DNA from: Desulfonema magnum
GTDB lineage: Bacteria > Desulfobacterota > Desulfobacteria > Desulfobacterales > 4be13
Assembly (NCBI RefSeq): GCF_017377395.1
Contig: NZ_CP061800.1
Coordinates: 5,291,633 to 5,355,632 of the forward strand
Direction: 5' to 3'
DNA: 64,000 nt
The position numbers and the translations under genes were made by a program. Below the pieces are notes generated by a model. It was not told where the DNA came from. It worked only from the letters and a program-made list of their open reading frames with translations, and did not search any database. Shown here piece after piece: positions 42,611 to 52,342 of this stretch; positions within the stretch are counted from its first letter, which is position 1, and every line of letters begins with the position of its first letter.

Positions 42611-44455
42611 TTGAAAATATTCATAATTATTAAGAAAAACGTTTTTGAATTTGGCATGGTGTTTCTGATTCTGATGGTTCTGCTGCCTGTCATATGCGCT
42701 CAGGCGCAGACCCCTGATATGATCAAAAGTGTTTCACCGCTAAGTGCCAGGCAGGGAGAGACGATTACACTCACAATCACCCTGGATGAAAGCCTGAGTT
42801 CGCCCCCTCTCCCGCCTTCGGAGATAATGCCGGAGAGCGTGAAAATAGGAACACTTGAAGGCACGAGCATCAGCCGAAGCGATTTTGTCATAACCGCGAT
42901 ATTCAGCATTCCGGTGGGCGAATCAGCAGGAACCAAAGATGTTTCCCTGGAATTTTCAGCCCCGCCGGATCAGCCAGATATGGGATCGCTGATTTCCGCA
43001 GAGAACGATGCTTTTGAGGTTCTGTCAGGCGAAGATACCGATTCTCCGGCGGAAGAGCCTTCTGATTCCTCGCAGGAAACGGTCATTACCGACGTACTCT
43101 ATACAGTAACAGATACGGGTCAGGAAAAATGTTATAATGCCAGTTCAAATATTGCCTGTCCCGGGTCCGGTCAGGCATTTTACGGTCAGGACGCACAACA
43201 CACAGGCGCCGTCCCTGATTTCACCGACAACGGAGACGGAACCGTCACCGACAACAACACCGGCCTGATGTGGCAAAAAAGCGCGGACACCGACGGCGAC
43301 GGCGATATTGACGCGGCAGACAAACTCACTTGGACAGAAATTCAGGCTTATCCGGTCACACTCAACGTCCAAAATTTTGGCGGATACAGTGACTGGCGTG
43401 TGCCAAGCATCAAGGAACTTTACTCTCTGACAGAATTCAGCGGGTCCGATCCCAGCGGGTATGAAGACACAGACACATCCGGGCTGACACCTTTTATTGA
43501 CACAGATTACTTTGATTTTGCCTATGGCGATACGGATGCCGGAGAGCGGGTGATTGACGCTCAGTATGCCTCAGACACGCTTTATGTCGGTACCACAAGC
43601 GACGGCAGCACACTTTTCGGGGTGAACTTTGCGGACGGCAGGATCAAGGGATACGGTCTGAGCATTCATGGGTCGGATAAAACCTTTTTCCTGATCTGTG
43701 TGCGCGGGAACACAAGCTACGGTGACAACAACTTTGCAAATAACGGAGATGGAACCGTCACGGACTCTGCCACCGGCCTGATGTGGTCCCAGGCGGACAG
43801 CGGAACCGGAATGACATGGGAGGACGCCTTGGCCTGGGTTGAGCAGAAAAATGCGGAGAATTACCTGGGTTATGACGACTGGCGTATGCCTAACGCCAAG
43901 GAACTCCAAAGCATCGTGGATTATACCCGCTCACCGGACACCACCGCTTCGGCCGCGATTGACCTGATCTTCAGCGTCACATCCATCACCAATGAGGCAG
44001 GGCAGACTGATTATCCGTTTTACTGGGCCGGCACCACACACACCACATGGAACGGCATGGGCGGCGGTGCGGTCTATGTCGCGTTTGGAAGAGCATTGGG
44101 CTACATGAACGGCTCATGGCAGGATGTTCACGGCGCGGGCGCGCAGCGCAGTGATCCCAAAACCGGGGACCCTGAGGAGTATCCCACAGGTCATGGTCCC
44201 CAGGGGGATGCGATCCGCATTTACAATTATGTGCGGTGTGTGCGAGATACAGGAGAAAGTCCCGGGGATACCTGCATGGCAGGCAATATTGACGGGACCG
44301 GTTCCGTCACCGTCAAAGATGCCGTCATGGTATTGCAGATACTAACCAGCATAAATCCGGATAATGTTCAGCCTTGTGCCGATATAAACGATGATGGGAA
44401 AATCGGACACGAAGAACTTGTTTATATTCTGCGGAAAGTCGCCGGATTCATATAA
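42611..44455 (+). CDS. Secreted double DUF1566 (Lcl-type) protein with C-terminal dockerin
   Basis: The TTG at 42611 is preferred: AAAGGAG lies 7 bp upstream and it gives a normal signal peptide (VFLILMVLLPVICAQAQ). An ATG at 42440 would add 57 unlikely residues. The 614-aa product has an N-terminal beta domain (SVSPLSARQGETITLTIT), then two Lcl/DUF1566 modules. The first is GTVTDNNTGLMWQKSADTDG...GYSDWRVPSIKEL; the second is GTVTDSATGLMWSQADSG...GYDDWRMPNAKEL. A dockerin-like end follows (GNIDGTGSVTVKDAVMVLQI, ADINDDGKIGHEELVYILRK). DUF1566 modules are common in secreted surface proteins and may bind sugars. The dockerin links it to the cohesin protein at 10549 (inference). Confidence 0.82.
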   Translation: MKIFIIIKKNVFEFGMVFLILMVLLPVICAQAQTPDMIKSVSPLSARQGETITLTITLDESLSSPPLPPSEIMPESVKIGTLEGTSISRSDFVITAIFSIPVGESAGTKDVSLEFSAPPDQPDMGSLISAENDAFEVLSGEDTDSPAEEPSDSSQETVITDVLYTVTDTGQEKCYNASSNIACPGSGQAFYGQDAQHTGAVPDFTDNGDGTVTDNNTGLMWQKSADTDGDGDIDAADKLTWTEIQAYPVTLNVQNFGGYSDWRVPSIKELYSLTEFSGSDPSGYEDTDTSGLTPFIDTDYFDFAYGDTDAGERVIDAQYASDTLYVGTTSDGSTLFGVNFADGRIKGYGLSIHGSDKTFFLICVRGNTSYGDNNFANNGDGTVTDSATGLMWSQADSGTGMTWEDALAWVEQKNAENYLGYDDWRMPNAKELQSIVDYTRSPDTTASAAIDLIFSVTSITNEAGQTDYPFYWAGTTHTTWNGMGGGAVYVAFGRALGYMNGSWQDVHGAGAQRSDPKTGDPEEYPTGHGPQGDAIRIYNYVRCVRDTGESPGDTCMAGNIDGTGSVTVKDAVMVLQILTSINPDNVQPCADINDDGKIGHEELVYILRKVAGFI

Positions 44456-44558
44456 CACTTTTTTGCCCAGAACGGATTCAGAGGAGGCCCCCGCCATTCC
44501 GGAAAACCGTGATATTTTCAAATGTCAGACCATGTGCAATTTTTTTTAACTGAAAAGA

Positions 44559-44646
44559 CAATGCCACAAAGACACGGAGACACAAATAAACACAATGAAC
44601 CTTCGTGAGACTTCGCACCTTCGCGCCTTCGTGCCTTCGTGGCATT
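44559..44646. repeat. GCCACAAAGACACG palindrome, second copy
   Basis: AATGCCACAAAGACACGGAG pairs with a right arm CGTGCCTTCGTGGCATT. It is a drifted relative of 42116-42198. Confidence 0.65.
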
Positions 44647-44657
44647 ACAAATCGCAC

Positions 44658-44792
44658 ATGGAAAAGTACAATGTGGACCGGGTGACTTTTCGGACCGCCA
44701 CGGATGCGAAAATTCTCGAAGTGGTTCAGAAAGCTCTCGGAGACGGGCGCATCACCCAGACACAGGCTGATGATATTCTTAAAAAAAAATGA
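44658..44792 (+). CDS. Possible 44-aa helical peptide
   Basis: From ATG 44658 it reads MEKYNVDRVTFRTATDAKIL and then an amphipathic helix (EVVQKALGDGRITQTQADDI). No ribosome site is visible and it directly follows a palindrome, so coding is doubtful. Confidence 0.22.
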   Translation: MEKYNVDRVTFRTATDAKILEVVQKALGDGRITQTQADDILKKK

Positions 44793-44905
44793 ATAATCGT
44801 CCCCAGCATCCCGCGGCGGAGCGTACCACAACCGGAGACGGACAAATAAAATCCTTCTGCTCATAAAAGATCCGTTTTATCTCCTCAACCTCTCATTTTT
44901 TCTCG

Positions 44906-44950
44906 TTCCCACGCTTCGCGTGGGAATGCAGAAGGGACGCTTCGCGTCCC
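44906..44950. repeat. Paired TTCCCACGCTTCGCGTGGGAA and GGGACGCTTCGCGTCCC hairpins
   Basis: Two short perfect hairpins with the same CTTCG loop stand 85 bp before the EF-hand gene. This hairpin pair is common in Desulfobacterota intergenic DNA. The rest of the 44456-45032 gap holds nothing else recognised. Confidence 0.6.
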
Positions 44951-45032
44951 GAATACATCGAAAGGAGGTGAAAACAAAGAGAGTCTTTCAAATTTTTTAA
45001 CAGCATCAGAAACTTTTAACCAAGGAGAAATT

Positions 45033-45398
45033 ATGAAAAAAACAACACTGAGATATGCGTTTATGATTGCCGGTATTATCGGATTTATATGTGTCATTGC
45101 GCTGACAGTCCCGCATCCTGCGGCTGCTCAGTCAGCAGACCCGGACCCGGCACAACTGGAGGAACAGTCCGGTTCTGAGGACAGACCCGACGGAAAAAAA
45201 CCAGGTCGTCGCTCCCGGCTCAAGGGCGGTGCTCCCCTGATGCGCGCACTTGATACTGACAGAGACGGCCAGTTGTCCGCAGAGGAGATAGAAAATGCAA
45301 CGAACATTCTGAAAACGCTGGATAAGAACGGTGACGGCATACTCGGCCGCGATGAATTACGTCCGCCCCGGGGCGCTCGCAGCGGACAGCAGAACTGA
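45033..45398 (+). CDS. Secreted EF-hand protein
   Basis: This 121-aa protein has a signal peptide (FMIAGIIGFICVIALTV...AAAQS), an acidic, basic linker and two EF-hand calcium loops: DTDRDGQLSAEEI and DKNGDGILGRDEL. AAGGAGAAATT precedes the ATG. It is the first of three secreted-protein genes in the same direction (45033, 45461, 48733) and may act as a calcium-binding surface component. Confidence 0.85.
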   Translation: MKKTTLRYAFMIAGIIGFICVIALTVPHPAAAQSADPDPAQLEEQSGSEDRPDGKKPGRRSRLKGGAPLMRALDTDRDGQLSAEEIENATNILKTLDKNGDGILGRDELRPPRGARSGQQN

Positions 45399-45460
45399 TG
45401 TGTAACCGGTGATAATTAATGCGTGAAGCGTGATGCTTCACGCATGACAGGAGCCTTTTT

Positions 45461-48400
45461 ATGTATCCTAAAACTAATTTTTTACTTGCATTCTTTTTCT
45501 TTGCTGTTGTAATTTTTTCATTAACAGTCGGTTGGCCGTCCTGTGCATATGCAGAGACTGAAGCAAATGTTGTTCTCGGTGTCCCTGCTGAATCTTCAAT
45601 AAAGATAAGTGTCCTTTTCACAAAAACGCCTCCGGCTCAGTTTCATATTGAGTACGGCACAGCACCCGGGACTTACACCAGGCAGTCCGAAACTGTTTCC
45701 GGCCCGGTCCGGGGGGCCCCGAATGTGATAACCCTGACCCGCCTCACAGCAAACACGCGTTATTTCTACAGACTGGTTTATGACGGATCATCTTATGGCG
45801 ATGAATATTCATTCCGCACAAAAGCCTCGCCCGGGACTGAATTCTCTTTCACGGTCCTGGCAGATTGTCATTTTGATCCCCGTCTTGTGGGACTGACCAG
45901 AGATCAGTATGCTGGCGTGGGCGATCCGCCAGTTGATCATGACCCCGGCGTATGGATCGCTGCCTCACAAAACATAGCTGATTTTCATCCGGTGGCAGAT
46001 AATAACGGACACAAGGCAGGGCACGGAGATGACATTCAGGATTATTATACAGATAACTCCCCTGACTTTCTCATTGATCTCGGAGACACATTCATGGTGG
46101 AGAAGGTCATCACAAACCACTATTACAGCGATGATGACATTGACGGCATGAACGGTCAGTTTGACTACGATGATGTTGACTACTGTTATGAATATGTACG
46201 AACTCAGTTTTTCTCTCATGCCACCCATTCTGTTCCCATATTCCTGGTCACCGGGAACCATGAAGGAGAACTCGGAAAACTTTGGAACAATAAGGATGAG
46301 GAGAAAAAAAACCTGGCGTTATGGTCTGTCACTGCAAGAAGAAAATACTTTGTCAATCCGGTCCCTGACGGTGAATTTTATACTGGCAGCACTGTGACCG
46401 ACGACTTTGACGGAAGCATTCGGGACACCTGGTTTTCCTGGAAATGGGGAAATGCACAGTTCATCGTTCTTGATCCTTACTGGTATTCCACCGGGAGTTT
46501 CAACAACGAGGGCGGATGGGCATTCACACTGGGTCAGGAGCAGTATGACTGGCTGAAAGCGTTGCTTGAGGAGAAGGACGAAAACATAAAATACAAATTT
46601 GTCTTTGTTCATCATCTCGTAGGCGGTTCCCAGTCAGACACGGGCAAGGGCCGGGGCGGAACAGAGACTGCCGGATGGTTTGAATGGGGCGGATGGGAAC
46701 CCAATGACGAATCTGATCCCAGTGACGATGAATATATGTTCGGTACAAAACGGGAAGGCTGGGATGCCCCGATCCATGACCTGCTGGTGGCGGGCAATGT
46801 GAACGCAGTGTTTCACGGGCATGACCATGTGTTTGTCAAACAGCAGCTTGACGGCATACACTACATCGAAATGGGGCAGGGGTCCTCTGACAAATATGAT
46901 AACACTGACCTTGCATCTGACTACGGATATGTCAGCGGAGATGTTGTCAGCAGTTCAGGGTACATGCGTGTCACAGTGAACAGCACAGAAGCAACCTTGC
47001 AGTATGTGAGGGCATACCATCCGGATGATGAAGGGCTGTCACGCGGCAATGACAAAGCCCCGTATGGTTACACCGGAGATGTGGATTATGAATTCGTCAT
47101 CCAGGCGGATCCTGCCCCGGGAGATATCAATAAAAGCGGATCAGTTGATCTGCCAGACCTTATTCTCTGTTTGCAGATTGTGAGTGAGACAGAGACCGAA
47201 AATCAGAGAATCAGCATTGCGGCAGATGCGAACAAAGACGGAAAAATCGGCATTGCCGAAGCCATTTATATTCTGAGGATGCTTGTCGAGAGTTCCGAAG
47301 ATCAGGAAGGAAAATTTCCCGGCACTGTATTGCTGGGACGCCCCACCGACACTTCTGTCACCGTGAACGCACTTGCGGATGAGGATATGGAGGCTTATGT
47401 TGAGTACGGCACGGAATCCCGCGGTTATGACGCTCGGACAGATACTGTCACGATTCAGGCTCAAATTCCTTTTGAAACAGTTCTCGAAAATCTTCAGTCC
47501 GAGAGCCGGTATGACTACCGAATGCGATGGCGGAAACCCGGGAAGCAAAGCGGATTCACTACCGGAGAAACCTGTTCGTTTCATACACAAAGACACCCGG
47601 GCAGTCCGTTTACGTTTACGGTGCAGGCGGATTCGCATCTCGGCACGAACAAGCATTGTGATCCCGAACTTTACAAAAGGACAGTGATGAACGCTGTTGC
47701 TGACGACCCTGATTTTCATATTGACCTCGGAGATACGTTCCGTTCAAGCAAAGTCTCTGATCCTGATTATGACAAAATAGCTCAGTTGTATATTGATCAG
47801 CGGGCATATTTCGGGCTGCTTTGCCACTCAGCGCCGCTGTTTCTGGTACTCGGAAATCATGAGCTTGAATATGGCTGGCTGCTGGACGGAACTGAGAACA
47901 ATATTCCCATATGGTCAACAAAAGCGAGAAAGCTCTATTATCCCAACCCCGAGCCTGATGATTTCTACACAGGCAACGCCCGGGAATATGATTTTATAGG
48001 AAAACGGCAAAACTACTACGCCTTCACATGGGGAGACGCGCTGTTTGTCGCACTTGATCCGTATTGGACAACCATGAGTGATCCTCATGCTGCCGACAAA
48101 ACCCTGTGGGATTCGACTATCGGCGATGAGCAGTATCAGTGGTTTAAGGAAACGCTTGAAAAAAGCACTGAAAAGTTCAAATTCGTATTTGTTCATCATG
48201 TCCTCGGCGAAACACGGGGCGGGGCAGATGCTGTAACAAACGGGGAATGGGGGGATGCGGCAAACCTGGAAACATACCGTCCGGGCTGGGAAAAAACAAT
48301 TCATCAGCTAATGGCGGATAACAAGGTCAGCATATTTTTCCAGGGACATGACCACATTTTTGTTCGGGAGGAACTTGACGGTGTTGTTTACCAGACTTGC

Positions 48401-48670
48401 CCCATGCCCGGTGATCCTTACTATTCCCTGTATAATGCGGATGCCTTCCCCGCAGGCGACAAGCTGCCCAACTCGGGGCATATCCGGGTTTTGGTTTCCG
48501 AGTCCGAGGTGAAAGTGGATTACATCCGCGCCTATCTGCCCAAAGATGAGACCGATGGCCGAACAAACGGCGAACTTGCCTGCACCTATACGCTTACTTC
48601 GGAAGGTGGCGTCAGGCATAGCAATCCGGGTCCTCAATATCACCTGATACAGCAGGCTGAAGGGAGGTGA
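45461..48670 (+). CDS. Secreted double metallophosphoesterase with internal dockerin
   Basis: This 1069-aa protein has signal peptide FLLAFFFFAVVIFSLTVGWP. It contains two homologous halves, each a fibronectin-type/purple-acid-phosphatase-like N-domain followed by a calcineurin-like phosphoesterase. Half 1: VLADCHFD, FLIDLGDTF, FLVTGNHEGE, FVFVHHLVGG and VFHGHDHVFV. Half 2: VQADSHLG, FHIDLGDTF, FLVLGNHELE, FVFVHHVLGE and FFQGHDHIFV. All five metal motifs are kept in both, so both sites should be active. A dockerin-like pair (GDINKSGSVDLPDLILCLQI, DANKDGKIGIAEAIYILRML) sits between the halves. The family acts on phosphate esters outside the cell. AGGAG precedes the ATG. Confidence 0.88.
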   Translation: MYPKTNFLLAFFFFAVVIFSLTVGWPSCAYAETEANVVLGVPAESSIKISVLFTKTPPAQFHIEYGTAPGTYTRQSETVSGPVRGAPNVITLTRLTANTRYFYRLVYDGSSYGDEYSFRTKASPGTEFSFTVLADCHFDPRLVGLTRDQYAGVGDPPVDHDPGVWIAASQNIADFHPVADNNGHKAGHGDDIQDYYTDNSPDFLIDLGDTFMVEKVITNHYYSDDDIDGMNGQFDYDDVDYCYEYVRTQFFSHATHSVPIFLVTGNHEGELGKLWNNKDEEKKNLALWSVTARRKYFVNPVPDGEFYTGSTVTDDFDGSIRDTWFSWKWGNAQFIVLDPYWYSTGSFNNEGGWAFTLGQEQYDWLKALLEEKDENIKYKFVFVHHLVGGSQSDTGKGRGGTETAGWFEWGGWEPNDESDPSDDEYMFGTKREGWDAPIHDLLVAGNVNAVFHGHDHVFVKQQLDGIHYIEMGQGSSDKYDNTDLASDYGYVSGDVVSSSGYMRVTVNSTEATLQYVRAYHPDDEGLSRGNDKAPYGYTGDVDYEFVIQADPAPGDINKSGSVDLPDLILCLQIVSETETENQRISIAADANKDGKIGIAEAIYILRMLVESSEDQEGKFPGTVLLGRPTDTSVTVNALADEDMEAYVEYGTESRGYDARTDTVTIQAQIPFETVLENLQSESRYDYRMRWRKPGKQSGFTTGETCSFHTQRHPGSPFTFTVQADSHLGTNKHCDPELYKRTVMNAVADDPDFHIDLGDTFRSSKVSDPDYDKIAQLYIDQRAYFGLLCHSAPLFLVLGNHELEYGWLLDGTENNIPIWSTKARKLYYPNPEPDDFYTGNAREYDFIGKRQNYYAFTWGDALFVALDPYWTTMSDPHAADKTLWDSTIGDEQYQWFKETLEKSTEKFKFVFVHHVLGETRGGADAVTNGEWGDAANLETYRPGWEKTIHQLMADNKVSIFFQGHDHIFVREELDGVVYQTCPMPGDPYYSLYNADAFPAGDKLPNSGHIRVLVSESEVKVDYIRAYLPKDETDGRTNGELACTYTLTSEGGVRHSNPGPQYHLIQQAEGR

Positions 48671-48732
48671 GACAAATCAGCTCTGCTCAGGATTTTTTAA
48701 ACAACTAAAAAACACCAAATAAGGAGGACACA

Positions 48733-51396
48733 ATGAAAACAATCCGTTCAACCCCTTTTCTCTTTATTCTTTTCGTAGGTATATCCTTTATATCAGCGGT
48801 CTGCTGTTCAGAGACTCTGGCTCTGACTTCCGATTCTTGTATTAACAACACGGAGAGCGAGGGCCAGTGCAAAGACTGCTGTGACTGTCTGGAGGATGCT
48901 GATGCGGCCACGCGGCAGGCCTGCCGGGATGCCTGCCCAACTCAGGACTTCAGCCAGAATTCCGATTTTATCACATTCGATGCGCCGTCAACTCTCGGAC
49001 CTGACGGAGATTATTCCGTTGCCACCGGAACCGAAAGCGAGTCGGCCTGCAAGGCATACTGCGACGGGTCATCGGAACTGTCATGCGGAGACCGTCGGTA
49101 TTGCCGGGATGCATGTAACACCAAATATTCCGATACAGATCCGGGGAACGGAGAACCCACGGATCCGGGAAACGACAGCAACATATCTCCGGCCCAGTCC
49201 ATCTCTGAAGAAGCCCAGATGAAAACCATTGCCTTCAGCGCTCTGGCATTTCTCACCGGAGACCTCTGTTCATACACCTTTTTTCCGCCCGGGAAAGTGT
49301 CCGACTTTTTCGGTTTCCAGTATCTGCGTGACATCACGCCCAACGGATTTGGTCACAACACGGAATTTGCAGGCAGAATCTCAGACGGTGTCCTGACGAT
49401 CCTGACCGATGCCCAGGTTCAGCAGCTGGTGGATATGGCAAACACCCAGGCGGAACAGGTTGACGCTTACGGATACAAGCGTTTTGTCCTGATAAAAGCG
49501 TTCAAACGTCTTTTGGACAAGGAGGACCTTCCGGACGGGGCCACCGGGCTGGATAAAAGCGCTGTTACGGAATTCACGGGAGAGTTGTACGAAATTGATG
49601 CGGAAATCAGTTACAACCGCGCGGAAGTACTCGGCGGGATTCTGGCGGAAATGACCGCTTCTCAGAAGACAGAACTGGCGGAATTGCTGACTGCATTTAA
49701 TACGCTATTTGAAACAGCGGGCCAGGGAGGAACCATTGCTTCCGAGGACTGGCCCGAAGCAAGCCGGAACAAGGTAAAACTGGAGGGACTTACAGTCAGT
49801 GACGGGGCAGTGCTTGTAAGCACTTATGCGACCCAGTTGTTTAGCTGGTACCTGGGTTCGGTCGTGGGGGACACCTATTTCTGCCCGGAACGTCATGGCA
49901 CATATTTCGGTTCCTTTTACATGAAGGACATCCCGCCGCTGACGGCAACGGAACCGGTCACCATTGACAGCAATCTGACCGCGGACATGGGCCAGGCATT
50001 TCTGGATGCGCTGAACGATACCCAGGAGGCATTGGTGACCGACTTGGTGGATATCCAGGAAACCGATTTGAATAATATTGTTTCAAAGCGTCAGGAAATA
50101 TCTGAAAAACTGCGGCTTTTTATGGATGCCGCATCTGTGGACAAAGACGAGGTCACGGCCCTGGTTCGTCAATACGGGGAATACGAAGGCGCGATGATGT
50201 ATCACTATGCGACCCACTTTGCAACCGTGGGAAATACTCTGACAGATGCCCAGGCCACGGCACTGATGAAACTTCGCACAGATTATTATGAGGAATTTCC
50301 TGACTACCAGGCAGATTCCAATGCGTATGACTGTTCCGGAGCGTGGCTGTACGCATCGAAGGTTGACATGCCTGACATTGAAAGCATTGGAAACACGGAC
50401 CTTCTGTTCGGTGTCACAGATGATCCGGGAACAGGTACGGAAAGTGTGGTCCTGGACGGGGCAGAGATCACCCAGATTGCCGATGGTTTATCCTTCGCAG
50501 AAGGCCCGGCTGCGGATGCGAATGGCAACTTGTATTTCTCAGATATTTCCGCGAATCGGATTTACACCTGGTCCGAGGCCGGAGGAGCCACCGTGTTTCG
50601 GGAAGATTCCGGGGGAGCAAATGGTCTTTTCTTTGACAGCGAAGGCAACCTGCTGGCCTGCGAAGGAACAAACGGACGGCTGGTTTCCATTGACTCGCAG
50701 GGTAATGTGACGGTTCTGGCTGATGAATACAATAGTAAAAGCTTCAACGAGCCGAACGACCTCTGGATTGATGCCAAAGGCGGAGTTTACTTTTCCGACC
50801 CGGTTTATATCAAGGCGTCGGCAGTGCAGGATGGGGAGCATGTCTATTATCTCACACCCAAGCGGGATAATATCATCCGTGTCATCTCGGACATGACCAG
50901 ACCCAACGGCATCATCGGCACCTCTGACGGCACAACGCTTTATGTGGCGGATCACGGCGAAGGAAAGACTTACAAATATGACATCGCTGAGAACGGAACC
51001 TTGTCAGATAAAACACTTTTTGTCGCGGCAGGGTCCGACGGCATGACCATTGACAGTGAGGGGAATATCTATCTGACAAATGAAAACGGGGTGCAGGTGT
51101 ATGACGCTTCCGGCACACTGATTGAAACCATAGCGGTCACGGATCCCACCAATGTCTGTTTCGGCGGGGCTGAGGGACACACGCTTTTCATAACAGCAAA
51201 AACTTCGGTTTACTCGCTTCAGATGCGGGTGGAAGGCGTATCTGCGGCGTATCTGCCCAGAGTTATTTCAGCTTTGCAAATAATGGTTGGCCTAGAACCT
51301 GCCGCAAACCTGAGCAACGAAGCGGATATTAACGAAGATGGGAAAATCGGGCTGCAAGAAGTGATTTATTGGCTGCGGAAAGCTGGCGGATTCTGA
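48733..51396 (+). CDS. Secreted Cys-rich/helical/SMP-30 propeller protein with C-terminal dockerin
   Basis: This 887-aa protein has signal peptide IRSTPFLFILFVGISFISAV. Residues about 30-140 are Cys-rich (QCKDCCDCLEDAD, ACRDACP). Residues about 160-560 are a mostly helical region with two similar halves, marked by LTGDLCSYTFFPPGKVSDFF and GDTYFCPERHGTYFGSFYMK and by Spy-like helices (LTDAQVQQLVDMANTQAEQV). Residues about 570-830 are an SMP-30/gluconolactonase-type beta-propeller (EGPAADANGNLYFSDISANR, GGVYFSDPVY, GTTLYVADHGEGKTYKYD). A dockerin-like end (ADINEDGKIGLQEVIYWLRK) closes the chain. AAGGAGGACACA precedes the ATG. The helical part is not a recognised family. Confidence 0.75.
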   Translation: MKTIRSTPFLFILFVGISFISAVCCSETLALTSDSCINNTESEGQCKDCCDCLEDADAATRQACRDACPTQDFSQNSDFITFDAPSTLGPDGDYSVATGTESESACKAYCDGSSELSCGDRRYCRDACNTKYSDTDPGNGEPTDPGNDSNISPAQSISEEAQMKTIAFSALAFLTGDLCSYTFFPPGKVSDFFGFQYLRDITPNGFGHNTEFAGRISDGVLTILTDAQVQQLVDMANTQAEQVDAYGYKRFVLIKAFKRLLDKEDLPDGATGLDKSAVTEFTGELYEIDAEISYNRAEVLGGILAEMTASQKTELAELLTAFNTLFETAGQGGTIASEDWPEASRNKVKLEGLTVSDGAVLVSTYATQLFSWYLGSVVGDTYFCPERHGTYFGSFYMKDIPPLTATEPVTIDSNLTADMGQAFLDALNDTQEALVTDLVDIQETDLNNIVSKRQEISEKLRLFMDAASVDKDEVTALVRQYGEYEGAMMYHYATHFATVGNTLTDAQATALMKLRTDYYEEFPDYQADSNAYDCSGAWLYASKVDMPDIESIGNTDLLFGVTDDPGTGTESVVLDGAEITQIADGLSFAEGPAADANGNLYFSDISANRIYTWSEAGGATVFREDSGGANGLFFDSEGNLLACEGTNGRLVSIDSQGNVTVLADEYNSKSFNEPNDLWIDAKGGVYFSDPVYIKASAVQDGEHVYYLTPKRDNIIRVISDMTRPNGIIGTSDGTTLYVADHGEGKTYKYDIAENGTLSDKTLFVAAGSDGMTIDSEGNIYLTNENGVQVYDASGTLIETIAVTDPTNVCFGGAEGHTLFITAKTSVYSLQMRVEGVSAAYLPRVISALQIMVGLEPAANLSNEADINEDGKIGLQEVIYWLRKAGGF

Positions 51397-51550
51397 ATAA
51401 GTATCTAACCATAAGTTTTCGATATTCGTACGGGAAAGAAACCCGGCTTTTCCCCCGGAATGATCCGCCGCCTCTGAAGAAAAAAAAGCCGGGTTTCTCC
51501 GCCTATTCTCAGAAAAAAAGATGTATAAAAAACTTTTGATCGGGTACTTA
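51397..51550. repeat. AAACCCGGCTTTT-type hairpin repeat
   Basis: AAGTATCTAACCATAAGTTTTC and GAAACCCGGCTTTTCCC / AAAAAAGCCGGGTTTCTCC make a long hairpin, the mirror image of the repeat at 41791. It directly follows the SMP-30 gene and could terminate it. Confidence 0.6.
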
Positions 51551-51554
51551 TCAT

Positions 51555-51793
51555 TTCTGATTATAACGGATTTTGGCGAGGCCCCGGGAAAGACCACCGA
51601 ATACACGGAAAAAAGACGTATGTTTCGGATGCTCCGAAATATCTCATCGGACAGGCCCGGGGCGGGTAAACGGAAACCGGTAGCGAAACCGCCCGAAACC
51701 GCCCGGACCGGTCGTTGAGCTTGTCGAAACGAGCCGCCCCCCTTCGACAAGCTCAGGGTGCGGACCGGCCTCCCCAAAATCCGTTATAATCAG
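51555..51793. mobile_element. Family A inverted-repeat element, copy 3 (different interior)
   Basis: The outer arms TTCTGATTATAACGGATTTT and AAAATCCGTTATAATCA match copies 1 and 2. The interior is unrelated and carries inverted CTTCGACAAGCTCAGG sequences, so either the ends moved different DNA or another repeat inserted inside. Confidence 0.6.
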
Positions 51794-51802
51794 GGAATTT
51801 TC

Positions 51803-52321
51803 TTACGCAATTTCTGAGGTATCTGGCAAAATTTCATCCGGGGTATGATGAACTTTTGCCAATTCATTATGAGCTAAGACTCTGTCTATATCAAGAATAA
51901 TCATAAAGTTATCACCATATCTTCCAATACCTTGAATACATTCTGTATTCAGTTTTGTTCCGATTTTCGGAGCCTGCTCGATTTGGGAAGGGTCAAGATC
52001 AACCACTTCCTGAACTGAATCCGCCAGAATACCTATTGAAAGGAATTCTCCGTCCATATTTACTTCTGCGATCACGATGCAGGTGTCCATGGTTTTCTCA
52101 ATGGCAGCCATGCCTAATTTCAGACGCAGATCAATTACGGAAACCACATTGCCCCGCAGGTTGATCACGCCGCAGAGGTGTTCCGGCATACGAGGCACTT
52201 TGGTGATATTTGTGTAATCCACGACCTCACGAACCCTGGCGATTTCCAGCGCGAATTCTTCTCTCCCGAGCGTAAACGTGAGATACTGACTGAGTTCCGT
52301 TATGTGATTCTCATTCATCAT
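51803..52321 (-). CDS. cheW: Chemotaxis coupling protein CheW
   Basis: This 172-aa protein from ATG 52321 has the full CheW fold: YLTFTLGREEFALEIARVRE, MPEHLCGVINLRGNVVSVID, LRLKLGM, LADSVQEVVDLDPSQIE and the C-terminal NFMIILDIDRVL. CheW couples receptors to the CheA kinase at the membrane. The start is placed at MMNENHIT because a longer in-frame extension reads through a palindrome. No cheA is seen in the window; cheB and cheR lie 3-6 kb upstream on the same strand, with accessory genes in between. Confidence 0.93.
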   Translation of the reverse strand: MMNENHITELSQYLTFTLGREEFALEIARVREVVDYTNITKVPRMPEHLCGVINLRGNVVSVIDLRLKLGMAAIEKTMDTCIVIAEVNMDGEFLSIGILADSVQEVVDLDPSQIEQAPKIGTKLNTECIQGIGRYGDNFMIILDIDRVLAHNELAKVHHTPDEILPDTSEIA

Positions 52322-52342
52322 TGCATCCCTAATAAAATTTTT

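Noticed and set aside
44478..44864. Minus-strand 128-codon frame between DUF1566 and EF-hand genes
   Set aside because: It runs through a palindrome and has no ribosome site or family.
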